Assembly: GCA_037044905.1 (NCBI GenBank)
Contig: JBAOKB010000071.1
Span: 124,001-188,000 of the forward strand
DNA from: Hortaea werneckii
Taxonomy: Eukaryota; Ascomycota; Dothideomycetes; Mycosphaerellales; Teratosphaeriaceae
Length of the DNA stretch: 64,000 nucleotides
Direction: 5' to 3'
Positions 45,331 to 57,069 of the stretch are shown piece by piece. The translations under genes and the position numbers were made by a program. Each line of letters starts with the position of its first letter. Within the stretch, counting starts at the first letter, position 1. Below the pieces are notes generated by a model. That model was not told where the DNA came from. It saw only the letters and a program-made list of their open reading frames with translations, and did not search any database.

Positions 45331-47556
45331 CTAAGTACCTTCATAAGTCTGCCTCGCGCCATTACTACCACCACTACCCTTAACCCCGCTATTAGAAGCC
45401 GGTCTCGCCAGACTAGGCCCCGGACTAGCCTCCGTATCCAACTCCAGCCCCGTACTCGCCGCGGTCGCGTTCCCATTCTCCACATCGACCGAGCGCTTCT
45501 CATCGCCCATAGACTTCTTTTTCGGATCGAGGGACTTCCTACCGGGATCCTCGGAGCGTCTGACGTCTAAACTTTTCCTCGGGGGACCGTTGGGAGTCCC
45601 GTTGTCCCCGCTGCTAGCGTCGTCGTTGTATTTCTTCTGCAAGTGACGGATAGCTTCCTCAGTGAGCCCTTGGCGAAAGAGACGTTCGAGGACGTCTTTC
45701 TTGCGGGAGCGGTGGTCTCCAATACTGATCATGACGCCGGCCATGATGTTGCAGGTGATGGAGCAGCTCAGAATCGTCGCTGTGAGGGCTTGAGGGCGGA
45801 CGGTATGGTCGATCGACCAGGTGCACGTGCCCAGAGCGACCTGGAACAGGCTGTGGAAATCTAACAGTACGACCGAGGCGATCATCAGGCGGAGAGGGAA
45901 GGCATGATGGGTGGCGGTCTCATGAGGTTTGTAGAAGGTGTGTGCTTTGCTGAACTTGGCTTGATGATACTGCAAACGTCTTTGCTGTTGCGGGCTGAGC
46001 ACAGAAAATTCGGCTGTCTCTTCTTTGTCGACCAGGTCGTCTGCTCGCTCAACGTCGATACGTCGGTCTGGGAGATCGTTGTGGTCGACCAAATTCGGTA
46101 GATTCTTCTCCTTGCGTAGCCGCCAGGTCAGATGGTGATAGTGCACGATGAAGCACATGTGATATGTATCGACCGCCCGGAACGGGGCTAGACCATCGCC
46201 CATCAGCGCAAAAAGTGCGACCAAAATCAGATCAATGACGTTGATAAAATAGTCTTGGCGGTCGCCGACGTAGATCCAACCGATAAGACAGAACACCCAG
46301 GCCGCGCCAAACAGAGTAACCAGCACTGCGTAAACAAAGACGAAGAGACCAAGAGGTTTGCTGATGTATTTTCCAAAGCCGCGCATGGATCGCTTGAACC
46401 CTTCCCTTCGCGAATGGAGTAGATGTCGGACATGGTCGTTCAACTCATCAATATCTTCTTGCTCCCAGCCTTCCAAATCAACGCCATGCGGCAGCACAGC
46501 ATAGTGAGAATCACTGAGTTGTGAGGAGATAGACGTCTTGCGCTGAGCCGGCTGCATCTCGATGTCGCCACTTTCCGCAGTAGCTTCACCCTCCTTCGTC
46601 GTCTTAAGCCTGCTACTTTGCGGCCGTTGCGAAGCTCGCGTGCCTGCTCTGGTTCTCGGTCTGGACTCGATGTCCGTCGTCCTTGGGGTGAGCTCATACG
46701 TGGGTCTCCGGTTGATCAGCCCACCAAGATCCGGGACGAAGAGCGAATTCTGAACATTTGTTAGGGTGCCAAGGGTCCTAACCTCGGGATCTGGAACCTG
46801 TCAATAAATCACCACATCACGCCTTTTTGAAGATGACTTACCCAAAAGATCAAGCAACCCAACAACATCAGCCTGATACTCATCATGCGCCGGTTGATCA
46901 CGCATAGGGCCTCTCGCTCTACCGCTCGCCCCCGTGTTCGTCCTGAATCGCCTCAAGCCCCGGTTCTGCCGCGCAGCATCCGCGGCTTCCGTCATCGCCG
47001 GCACACCACTCGCCACCCTCTCACTGGCCGGCATTTCGCTTCCAGGAGTGCCCATCCCCACCGAAGGCGTATATGGCTCTCCCGGGGTTTCCGGCTGCTC
47101 CCGGAAAGGCGTTTGATTCCTCGAGGGCTGAAGCTGCTGGCCTTCGTTGATAGTGCTCATGTGCGGTGCGTCGCCGACAGTCAACTGTCGAGATAATCGA
47201 TTATTTTCATATTGCTGCTGTAAAGATTGCTGGTGTCCTGGAACACCGTAGCGTTGGGGCGCTGACGAGCTACGTCTTCGCCCTGACGTTTCGGCTTGAT
47301 CGCTGGACGCCACACCCTCATCTTGTGCCAGGCGCTGCGCGGCGGGCCTGGTGTCCTGGGATAAATTACTAGAGGGTAACCTTCTGATCCGGATACTGGA
47401 GGGCGCCCGTAAACTGTCACGTGAGGCCTGGTGGCGAGGGAAAGTTGGTCGGGCTTGTTGGGGGTGTCCTTGAGGGCCGGGGACTGGGGCGGTCAAATGC
47501 TCGCCAGCTGCGGAGCTGCCACGTCGCCGGCCCAAGTTGGAGAAGTAATCGCCCAT
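45331..47556 (-). CDS. DUF2985 integral membrane protein
   Basis: Fungal membrane protein carrying DUF2985; its function is not established. Two exons, 47556-46842 and 46790-45331, with a 51 nt intron (GTAAGT donor, CCAG acceptor), joined at LLDLLG-DPEVRTLGTL; about 724 aa and no frameshift. Residues 1-240 are disordered and basic (Arg, Ser, Gln rich). The conserved block starts at DPEVRTLGTLTNVQNSLFVP and NRRPTYEL. Membrane segments follow at PLGLFVFVYAVLVTLFGAAW, NVIDLILVALFALMG, MIASVVLLDFHSLFQVAL and ILSCSITCNIMAGVMI. The tail is Ser/Lys-rich with repeated RKSLD units, likely phosphorylated (inference). The short 248 bp gap to the RTA1 gene is a convergent 3' flank. Confidence 0.88.
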
Positions 47557-49331
47557 GGCCGCTCAGCAGGTCGCGACAGGCGGTGATAAGTCTATTAAAT
47601 CCTGGTGGTCGAGCGGACACGCGGAGGTGGAGTAATGCCCAAATGCCCAGAAAGCGCGCGGGTGAGTGGCGCACGCGTTGCTCGTCGGAAGTTGCGCTCG
47701 CACACTTGCTACTCCAACCGCGGTCGCATAAATGAGTGCAAGGTGGTCCAGTCTACCAAAGCATGCTGTCTGTGTGCGATGTCTCCTACAGATCGCGAAA
47801 AGGGCTCAAGCGTCGTAAGAGGACGACACCTCCTCGCCAGCTTCCGGCGTTCCGGCGGCGGTTGAAGGTACGTAGGATACGTGTAGTACAGTAGGCGCTT
47901 CAAGCTTTGTGCTTATCCTAATGCTCCGTAATCGGCTGACTGTGTTGCCGTCCCGATGCTCACTAATCGATAGGGTGCGACGTGATAGCGTACCTGTAGG
48001 TAGCGAAGGGCAGAAGAAGTGGCTGGTGGCAAGAGATGAGGTCGCAATGCGTTGGCCTTCTTCTTCTCCTCCCTCCTATCTACGTACGCCACAGGGCACA
48101 AAAAAACAAGAAAGCGATCTGCTGCTTGCTGCCGACCACTGCACACGCACACACGGGCACAGCGGGCAGAAGCGGAGACAGGCCGGCCAACAGCCAGAGC
48201 TGGCCCGACCCTCGCTAACTTCGCCTAGCGCCTGTCCTCCTCTGCCCCTAAGCTGGACAAGCTCTCGGGGTCGAGGGCCCTATTTCGTAGGCCGCGTGTA
48301 TATAATTAAGACCCGACTAGATTACTGTATTTAACTGGCTTTTTGGTATTCGGCATTTGGATTGGGATTGAAAGAACTCGTCTTCTAGCAATCAGCTAGG
48401 ATGATGGCCATGATTAGGAGAAGATCTGGATCGGGAGATGGTGAGACGAGATGATGACCGCCTCCGCGCCCTCCAGGTTCAAGTTGGCGCCGAGTGCCCC
48501 GAGTGTGAGACCGTGCGATGATCAGACACAAGGGGGGGTCGGGAGATGAGCCTGATGACAACGGTATGACGTCCAACCCTTGCCCACGACCTCCACAATC
48601 AAATAGACAAGCACGATTTCTTTGGTCCACCTAAATAAAACCAGATGATGACTCGGAAACGTCAAGTGCGATAGGTGAACATGACCTTTTTTTTTTCTTT
48701 CTTCTTTTTCCTTTTTTATGTGCCAATCGTACACTACTTATTCAACGAAAGACATGGCAGATCTATAGATATTCATGCCGTTAATCCGGGTCGACAAAGA
48801 TTGCAACGTGCACTCGGAAAGAGCCAAAGAAAAGATACTGAGACTCGAAATGAATCGTATGAACAATAGCTTGAATCATGAACAAAACAACACCAGGTTA
48901 CAAGATCCTCGAAGCTCACAGCCCGTAACATACGAAGGCATAATAGTTCAGGTGGATGCACTAAAGTGCGTCGCACAAGCCAACATGCCAAAAGTCCCTC
49001 CACGTTCAAGATGAATCTAATGTGACACCGCTGAAGTCCAATGCCAGGACAAGATCTCATTGCTGTCAATGGTGGTAATGCGGGAAGCGCCTCACGATGG
49101 GACACTGGCAGACAGCGTCAAACATCCCTTCCGCCTCACGCTGATACTGACGCGGTTGATGACGATGTTGCTGAGACCAGTTCAGCTGAGCCCCAACCCT
49201 TCCCGTCTCTCCTGCGCCACTGTATCCGGGGGAACCAATTCACAGCGCCTGCGCAGGAACTATGATAGCCAGAACCCGGTAGACGACGAAAATCCGAGTC
49301 CCCCCTGCACTGCCCTCCAAAACCCCGCATC
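47557..49331. other. Intergenic, 1.8 kb
   Basis: Promoter of the DUF2985 gene is at the far end; the 3' flank of the Q/H-rich gene is at the other. A T-rich run with few C interruptions lies at 48687-48718. No gene recognised. Confidence 0.4.
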
Positions 49332-52300
49332 CTACACGATCCCACCGCCATCATTCCCCGCCGCCTCCGCCCAATCCTCCATCCACGTCTCCTGTCCAAA
49401 AGCCGCTGAGAACCTCGCGTCATCCCACCCACTATCCCGGGAAAAATCCAGAGGGTCGAAAGCCTCGTCGTTTCCCGCGGGCGCATTATTCTGTCGTCGC
49501 TCAGCCGCATGGGATGGTTCGTCCGCTTCGTTGTTGTCTAGGCTGGAGGGAGGTAAGTCCGAGCTTGTGCCTGGGAAAAGGTTGGGAGTGCGGATGGGAG
49601 TGGGAGTTGTAGTGGCGGCCGTAGAAGGAAAAGAAGGAGGGGGAAGGAAGGACGTCCTATTTCTCTGATCTCCATTCCAATTTGCAGCGGATGCTGTGTT
49701 TCCGTCATGATTCACAAAGGGCCCGCCCTTTGAAAAGCCCTCACCCGCCCATTCCATACCCACGAAATCGGAAGGATTCGTCGTAGTGCTAAGAGGACGA
49801 ATGTCCCAACTCTGCGCTGCATCTGAAGAAGGCGTAGAGAGACCCGAATACGGCATCGGCTGGAACGGAGTCTGTCGAATCTGTTGGTGGGCAGGTGTCG
49901 TGGGGAAATGGTTGGCGTGGTGGGAAAAGGAATCGTTGGCGAGGGTTTCGTAGCTGTCGATGCGTTTGTGCTGTTGGGGTTCGGGTTGTCGCTGGGCTTT
50001 ATGATAATGGGTTGTAGGTATAGCGAAAGAGTGCGAGAAGGATTGGCCGGGGTGCTGCTGTGGCGAAGATTGATGCTGATGCGGGTACTTGTGCTGCTGC
50101 TGGTGATGATGCTGATACTGTTGCTGTACCGGTGCCCGTCCAAAAGCAGAAGACAAAGCCGACCACGACGGTGTGGTGGAATCCCCTTCGCCAGCCTGAG
50201 AAAACAACGGCTCACAGAGAAGCCTACTGGACTGCGAATGCTGGATCGGAGAACCGAAGCCGATGGTATCCTGCTCCGTACCCATAGTCCACGCATTCGT
50301 CGGCACACCCCACCCATCCACACGCCGCCTTTTCCGATCTTGTTCACGTACCGTCGCGTCTTGCCTCTTCCACTGCGCGATCAAAGGTTGTGCTTCCGCC
50401 AGCAAAGCGCTTAATCGCTGGAGCTCCCGCTCGTCGTGTTCGTTTCCCCGATTAGGAGAGTTGCGAAGTTCTTGCCAGCGGTTGTACCAAGTTCTCACTT
50501 GGTGTTGCGTCAAGTCGCTCGGGAGATGTAGAGATGGGTGGTGGTTATTGGAAATGGTGTGGGTCTGGAAGGGTGCCCACGCGGCCGTGACTCGGCACCG
50601 TTCATCCTGTCCAAACACTGAGACCACATCCGATGGCGTGTCTCGTGTTCGCTGGCGGTCCAGGGAGTTTGCGGGAGAAGCGGCGTTGGGAAAGGGGTTG
50701 TGGCGCGAACACCGGTGCTGCTGTTGAACTCGGCAGAGCCCAACTCATTCAAGGCGTGCAGGCTGATCTGGCGCTTCCTCTTCGCTCCTCTTGGGATCAA
50801 AGTGACGTCTCCGTGACCAACACCATTGCCATCAAAAGATCGACTCGCTCCCTCTACAACTTCTTCCTTGCATCCATTGCTTGCCGCACGCCTAAGCGAC
50901 TGATGGCCCACAACCCGCGCATCTTGATTTTCTTCCCGAGTCACGCTCTTCGCCTTCTCGGACCCATGAGCGAGAATCGACTTCCAATCCACCTTCTCCT
51001 CGCCTTCGTCCTCTCCCCCGCAGGCAGAACCCGTTTCCCTTCCTCCCTCCACCGAACAACAGGCCGAACCCATCGCTCCGCCCACCCATCGACTACTTCT
51101 TCCCCTCTCCTCTCGCCACGTTGATGCCGAGGAACCTGCTGACTAGCTCCCAGGGGCAGGCGCTGCTTCTGAAGATGTTGTGATAGCGGATTCCCCTGCG
51201 ACCGCTGCTGATGAAGGTGAGGAAGACCAGAAGACCGCTGATCCATGCCCGTCATCAGGGAGGAAGCACCCCTTTCTCTGCGTTCCCTCAATTCCCCTCA
51301 AACGTCTGCGCGTACCGTCGACAAGCCAACTCGATCGCGGCCTTCTTCTCCGCCGCACTCCGCCACCGCTTCTCCCTTTCCTCCTTGCTTCTCCCTTTCT
51401 TCTGCCGTCTCCTCCCCATTTGAACCTCCCCACCCTCGTTCTTTCGCGCTTGCCAAGCACACAGATACATCCTCACCAGCCCCTTGAGGGCGAGGTAATC
51501 GATGTGCGTGCGCTCGAGGACGGCGGTGAAAGCCTGGTTGTAATCGTGTTGATCGTGGTCCTCTTTTGCTGTTTTCGCGGCGTCTCCTGCTTCTTTCTCT
51601 CCATCAGGGTTCGCAACGGGGTCATTCTTCCCAGCCCCATCATCACTCTTGTGATCCCCGCTCCCCGGCCCCGCAGGGCGATGGTGGCGTGATGGGAAGG
51701 ATCGCAAGGTGGAGGGGGGTTTTGTGGTGGAGTAGCAGCGGTGGAAGCAATGGAAACCGAAGGAGAAGAAACGGAGGCGTTATTCAAAACCCCAAGTTCC
51801 TGACGAAGGAGAGTACTCAATTCCCGTGCCCCATCATCGCTTTCCCCTTCTCCCTCTTCCTTTCCCGCCCCAAGATCGCCATCTGCGACCCTTTCATCGT
51901 TCGGTTCGAGATGCGACTGGCGCTTTACCTGTAGGCCGCTGCTATTCTCGCTACGCCGCTGCTCCCGCGCCTCCAGCAACAAATGTGGCTGCTGCGCCAA
52001 GGACCAAGCGGCTGCGTGATGGATGGCGGCGAGTTCGTGCGGAGTAAGAAGGGCTTGTGTCTGCTGAGCAGCGGGGAGAGACGTCTGATGAGACCCGTTG
52101 ATTTTGTTGTCGCGGTGATCGTCATCATGGGTTTGGAAGATGGCGTTGGAAATATCAGCAGTCGGAGGAGAAAGGGTGGCAGAAGGGGGAGATGATGAAT
52201 CAGAGGGGGTTGAGGGGGAAGCTGCGGGCGGGGGACAGTGTGCAGGTAGTGGAAGAGCTCGGCGTATTTGGCTGCGATGAGACTGAGGACTTCGGAGGCG

Positions 52301-52377
52301 GAGGGTTTGCGACGAGGTGGAGGATGAGGGTGGCTGGGAGGGCGGTTGCTCCTGCTGCTGTTGATGGTGGGAAGCAT
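49332..52377 (-). CDS. Unrecognised Gln/His-rich protein with several frameshifts (possible transcription regulator)
   Basis: Not recognised. One minus-strand gene of about 1000 codons is the simplest reading; the protein character runs through several frames. A start ATG at 52377 gives MLPTINSSRSNRPPSHPH, then an ordered SEVLSLIAAKYAELFHYLH helix. Later come a second ordered block (AFTAVLERTHIDYLALKGL, RMYLCAWQARK) near 51450, a Lys/Arg-rich stretch, then DLTQHQVRTWYNRWQEL near 50500, which resembles the third helix of a homeodomain but is not proven. The C-terminal 300 residues are low complexity (Gln/His runs near 50100, Ser/Thr/Pro elsewhere) ending in acidic WMEDWAEAAGND, like an activation domain. 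Frame changes are inferred near 52215, 51670, 51290, 51080-50940 and 50640. Introns could explain some of them, so the model is provisional. Confidence 0.5.
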
Positions 52378-53026
52378 GGCGAATGGGGAGTACGGTGAGT
52401 GATTGTCGGTATCTACGGCTGCTGGCAGTGTTGCAGTTCGATTCTGCGAAGAAGCCGGTTTAAGGATATTCACTCGTTTGGGAGTTGCCCGTCACATTCG
52501 AGGGTGGCGCCGGCAGGTTTCTGTGAATGTGAACTTTTGACTCGGATCTCGCTGAGGGCGAATGTGATACGCGGAAGTGTAGGATGTATTCCAGTATGAA
52601 GAAAGGATTGATATGTGAGCCAAGAAAGAACGGACGGGGGATGACTTGTTTGGTATGTGCTGTTTGCATTTTGTCCGCGTGGTGTGCGCCTGGAGCCGGG
52701 ATCCCAATACCATGGGGCGCACGCGGAACAAGTCTTGGGAGGAGAAACAGCAGTGAATCCTACACCAATCGACGCTTTGCGCTCGTGCTTGCTTGACTCG
52801 AAGGTGTAGAAAAACGCACTTGCGCCATTCTTCCCACTTGACTCTTTCTCGCAATTTCCCAAGGACAAAACCATCCCGCTTTCCGCTCCTCTTTTGTGGC
52901 CACAGAAACCTGAACACATTGCAAGAAACGCTACCATCATCTTGAATTTTCCGTCATTTGCTTTTTCTTTCTTCATTCCTTTTTAGAACTGCCGCCACCC
53001 CTCCCCACCAACCACCATCTCCTTCT
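52378..53026. other. Intergenic, 650 bp
   Basis: 5' flank of the Q/H-rich gene and 3' flank of the next minus-strand gene. Nothing recognised. Confidence 0.4.
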
Positions 53027-53677
53027 TCATCTCGCGCACCTCCTCACGATCCCTGACCCATACCTGCGTCGCATCCTCGCATTGTCCGTGCCAAACCGTT
53101 CAACACACCACCCGACCAACGCCTCAATCTCCCTGCGACTCTCGCGTTCCAAAGCCTCCAACTCAGAACGCTCGTCGTAACCTCCCTCACCCGAACCCTC
53201 CCCACCACCACCGTCTCCCTTCCCTGCAGGAACATTCTTCTTCCTCAACCCCTCCACCCGCCTCACAAACCCCAAACACCTCTCCAACCCCTCCCGCCCA
53301 CCACCCCAACACCGTTCCAAACACCCCTTCCCGCCACATTCCTGCTCCTCCCCGTGAAAGACATCACCATACCACGCCTCGGCATTACGATAGTCGCCCT
53401 CGACGCGATGCAAGACGGCATGGATCAGCATGCCCTCGTAGGCGGGCGGGGCTTGCATTTTGCGGACGAGGAAGTGGGCCGAGGCCAGGTCGGAGTTGAG
53501 GATGTGGAGCAGGGCTTCGAGGGTTGGGTGCAGGGAAAGGGTGGTGATGGGGTGGTTGAGGGAGGGGTTGTGGGGGTAAGGGGAGGGGAGGGGAGGACGG
53601 GGGCGGAGTAGGTGGTTAGGAGGTGGGAGAGGAGGGTTGGGAAGGTGGGAGGGGTAGGAGGGGGAGTGGGTGGACAT
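53027..53677 (-). CDS. Small conserved fungal protein of unknown function
   Basis: I recognise the pattern as a conserved but uncharacterised fungal protein, not a named family. The start is placed at the ATG at 53677 (MSTHSPSYPSHLP), giving 216 aa; the frame stays open upstream but only through 5'-flank-like sequence. A Pro/His-rich leader of about 45 residues is followed by the ordered core: SLHPTLEALLHILNSDL, SAHFLVRKMQAPPAYEGM, IHAVLHRVEGDYRNAEAWYG. This reads like two helical hairpins of a TPR-like fold. The middle contains a Gly/Glu-rich insert, and LVGWCVERFG closes the protein. The frame is intact. Single exon. Confidence 0.7.
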   Translation of the reverse strand: MSTHSPSYPSHLPNPPLPPPNHLLRPRPPLPSPYPHNPSLNHPITTLSLHPTLEALLHILNSDLASAHFLVRKMQAPPAYEGMLIHAVLHRVEGDYRNAEAWYGDVFHGEEQECGGKGCLERCWGGGREGLERCLGFVRRVEGLRKKNVPAGKGDGGGGEGSGEGGYDERSELEALERESRREIEALVGWCVERFGTDNARMRRRYGSGIVRRCAR

Positions 53678-54635
53678 TGTTAAGGGAGGTAGGGTGTGAG
53701 GGGAGAGTTGGATGGCGAAGAGAGTGAGGAGAGTGGGATATACTACCGTGTGAGAGTGGGAACAGTGGTACTGGGTGAGTTTGCGGATATGGCTATAGGA
53801 TGCTTTCATCCGCCGGTGATATTGCAGGTCATTGTCATCACGACTTCCCCCAAGATGGTCAATGCTTCGCTTTGGGTGAAAACACGTGATAGCCAGGACG
53901 GATTCGGTAAACGAGCGTCGCATGAGAAAGTCGCTAAAAAATCATACCTTACCTAGGTAGAAAGCAGGATCTTCCAGTGCGAGTCGTGCGGTTGCGCGTC
54001 TGTGTTGGATGGAGGAAGCACGCGTCACAATGATGATGGATGTCATTGACAAGCGCGGGCACGAACCACGAGCCACATGTAGCCGTGCCGCGGAGATTGT
54101 GGCGCTGAGCCTGCGTCGCGTGCCATGTTTCAATGGCGTGAAGGTGCTGCTGTCGCTTGCCGCTCTTCGCTGGAGGGCTATCTTGAGCAGTCAAGGTAGC
54201 ATTGTAAAGGTTCCTTAGCCATCTGGGCACAGATGGGATCACTCTTCACCGCAACGCCACTCGAAACCGTCATTGGAATAATGGCACCAAAGCAGCTAAG
54301 CTTTCCTGTTCCTCGGCCCGCCTCCGCACAAACCGGCAGATCGGGGCGATCCAGGAACGGGCGTGGCCGGCAGCGGGGCAGCATCGTCATCCGCGACCTC
54401 CTAGCGCGCCATGCATCTCGTTTCAAGCTGTCCAGCATGCGCCAGCCGGTTTCCAACATGCGGGAGGAAAGCTCACTACAACCCCAGAGGCTTGACGCGT
54501 TCGCTTCCCTTCCTCTTCCCTGTTCCTCCTCCTCCTCCTCCTCCTCCTTTCTTTCCGCCCCTCCACCCATCTCCCTTGGCCTCCCCGCCGACTAACCATT
54601 GACATCCCCGCGTAGGAAGTGGAGAGGAAGACACA
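53678..54635. other. Divergent promoter region, about 950 bp
   Basis: Between divergent starts of the small conserved protein and the CDF transporter. It holds TACCTAGGTA at 53950-53959. A CTC/TCC tract lies at 54520-54560. Just upstream of the CDF ATG, CGCGTAG followed by GGAAG near 54615 could be an acceptor of a 5' UTR intron. Confidence 0.4.
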
Positions 54636-56074
54636 ATGGTCGGCAAACGGGAGTTCTACCGCGCCGCCGACTCCGCTGCACATGGCTACAGCAAACGCGG
54701 TTCCGCAGACGTTCGCCCCGTCAGCGGCAACGACATCGAAAGCGGCTTCTCCTCCACCGGCAATGCCAATGGCCGCCCTCTCTCCAGCGGCAATGCCCGG
54801 CCCCGTCCCAAGATCTGGTCCTTCCGCGATGCCGCCAACACGGCCATGGAAGACCAGCGACGCGAGCATCTCAAGAAGAACCTTCTGCAGGGCATCGATC
54901 GATATGGCCTGGAATCGTACCGCAAGACGGATGATGAGCTGAAGGCCATCCAGAACAAGGAAGTCCGTCGGTTCTACGAGCGTCAAAACCAACGCCTCAA
55001 CGATTGGCTGGAAGTCGACGCCATTGTCCAAGCTGTTGCAGATGACATCCTGGAATCCTTCGACCCAGATCCCGACCGAGATGGCGACCTCGAACGGACG
55101 GGCGGCCTGCAACACCAAGAAGGCAACATCCATGACTTCCTGCCGAAAGAGAAAAAGAAAAACGCCAGAAAGCGAACCGCCGGGCGAAATGGGCCATCAA
55201 CATCAACGTCATCGCCAACATCTGCCTCCTAATCGGCAAGATCGTCGCCGCCTTCTCCTCCGGCTCCCTCTCCCTCGTCGCCTCCCTCGTCGACTCCGCC
55301 CTCGACCTCCTCTGCACCCTGATCGTCTGGACGACCAACAAGCTCGTCCAATGGCGCATCAGCAGCCTCCAGAAACACTTCCCCGTCGGCCGACGCCGGC
55401 TCGAACCCCTGGGCATCCTCGTCTTCTCCATCATCATGGTCATCTCCTTCCTGCAGATCCTCCAGGAATCCATCAACAAACTCCTGCCGCTGCACGGCAC
55501 CGCCGAGGCCCTGCCCTGGGTAGCCGTCGGCGCCTTACTCGCCACCATCATCATCAAAGGCATCATCTGGTTCGGCTGCATCCCGATCAAGACGACGCAG
55601 GTGCAGGCCTTAGCGCAGGACTGCAAAACCGACGTCATCTTCAACACCCTCTCCCTCCTCTTCCCCTTCATCGGCTACAAAGCGGATATCTGGTGGCTGG
55701 ACCCGGCCGGCGCCGGCCTCCTCTCCCTCTTCATCATCTACGACTGGGGCCAGACGTGCTTCGAGAACGTCACCCGCCTCTCCGGCCAAGCCGCCTCGGA
55801 CACCCTGCAGAAGAAATTGCTGTACATGGCGTACCGGTTCAGTCCCCTGGTGGAAGGGTTTAAGAATGTGGTCGCCTACCACGCGGGAGATGGGATCTGG
55901 GTCGAATATGATATCCTTATGGGTCAGGATACGAGGTTATCGCGCAGTCACGATGTCGCGGAGACGTTGCAGTATTGTTGTGAGGGGCTCGATGAGGTGG
56001 ATCGCGCGTTCGTCATGACGGATTATAGTCCCTCGGGTCCGAGTGGGCATGCGCAGGATGCGGAAAGGACTTGA
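54636..56074 (+). CDS. Cation diffusion facilitator (CDF) transporter, with one apparent frameshift
   Basis: Metal/proton antiporter of the CDF family; the fungal branch with a long N-terminal cytosolic region usually handles Mn, Fe or Zn. A 180-residue hydrophilic N-terminus (MVGKREFYRAADSAAHGY ... IDRYGLESYRKTDDELKAI) precedes the membrane domain. TM2 carries the metal motif SLVDSALDLL, the TM5 region is KTDVIFNTLSLLF (D-x-x-x-N). The C-terminal cytosolic domain (VAYHAGDGIWVEYDILMG, ETLQYCCEGLDEVDRAFV) is the usual CDF ferredoxin-like fold. At about 55163 the frame slips: KEKKKNARKRTAG should read on as QKANRRAKWAININVIANI in the -1 frame, as if one A were lost from an A5 run. Restoring it gives 479 aa. 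Single exon in the coding part. Confidence 0.9.
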
Positions 56075-57069
56075 GGCGGAAAAGATTAGTCCTTGCGAGG
56101 ACGGAGAGAGAGAAGCTAAGTTTCAATTTTGTCTAGAACATAATCGTGTGGTTGGCAATCATGAGGATGGGAAGGGGAAAAGGAAAGGAAAAGGGACTGA
56201 GGAAAGGAAAAGATGTAGAGGGGGTTACTTGGAAGGTCCCAAATCCCGCCAAGAAAGAAGAAGAGGGAGAGACATTGAACTTCAGGGTTGTTGAAGGGAA
56301 ATCTTGAATAATCACATGGGGTGAGGGGGCAGACATGTAGCATATAGCATTGTACATAATGAGCGGAATTTGCAGAAGCAGGGGGCGAGAGAGAATAAGA
56401 TAAACATGTATTTCTTGGATAATGAGCTTGCACGTACACAACTCACCCCACGCCGATGAAGGTTAGATCTACGTATGAGAAAACTTGATGCGTAAATTGT
56501 GAGGTGGTATGAAACCAAACCACAGCAAAAGGGGGCACGAAATGGGAGTGAGACGAGTCACAAGGAAGAAAGACTACGGCCCATCTGAAATGCGCCAGAG
56601 TGCAGAAGAATGACAGTCTTGGGGTTGTTAGGTTGATCCTTTCCCGTCCAGCTTCTGGGAGCAAACCAAGAGTGCTCAATCAAAATTCTCCCCGGGGCCG
56701 TCTTCTGTAACAGTGGGATGGTAGACTCGAGATGGCATGGAAAGATTGGATATTCTTTTCAGGGAGTTACTCCCAGCCTTATCACTTCTAGGTGGAACAC
56801 AATGGAGGTTCAGGATGGAGTTCTTCTTGCCGCGAACGAATCTAAAGTCGTCGGGCTCAAGTACTGCCTTACTCCCTTTGCCCCTCCTCAGTCTTTGGGC
56901 CTTCTCTAGTCGTGTTGACGTGCCTTTCTACCTTGTATGACACGTCCTCGGCGCCATCTTCACAATACAGCCATTGTAACAGCCCAATATCCCGCTCCAC
57001 TCGCGCGTTCAATCGATAAAATCTTCTAAAGGACTGCACCAGCTCCACCCGTATTACTAGCAAAGACTT
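56075..57069. other. Intergenic, convergent 3' flanks
   Basis: About 1 kb with purine-rich stretches near 56160-56280. No gene recognised. Confidence 0.4.

Noticed and set aside
48687..48718. T-rich tract as a retroposon poly(A) tail
   Set aside because: No adjacent retroelement sequence or target-site duplication was visible; simple-sequence expansion is enough.
48775..49014. Small open frame of 79 codons on the + strand
   Set aside because: Composition and residue pattern look random, and no neighbour, promoter or family signal supports it.
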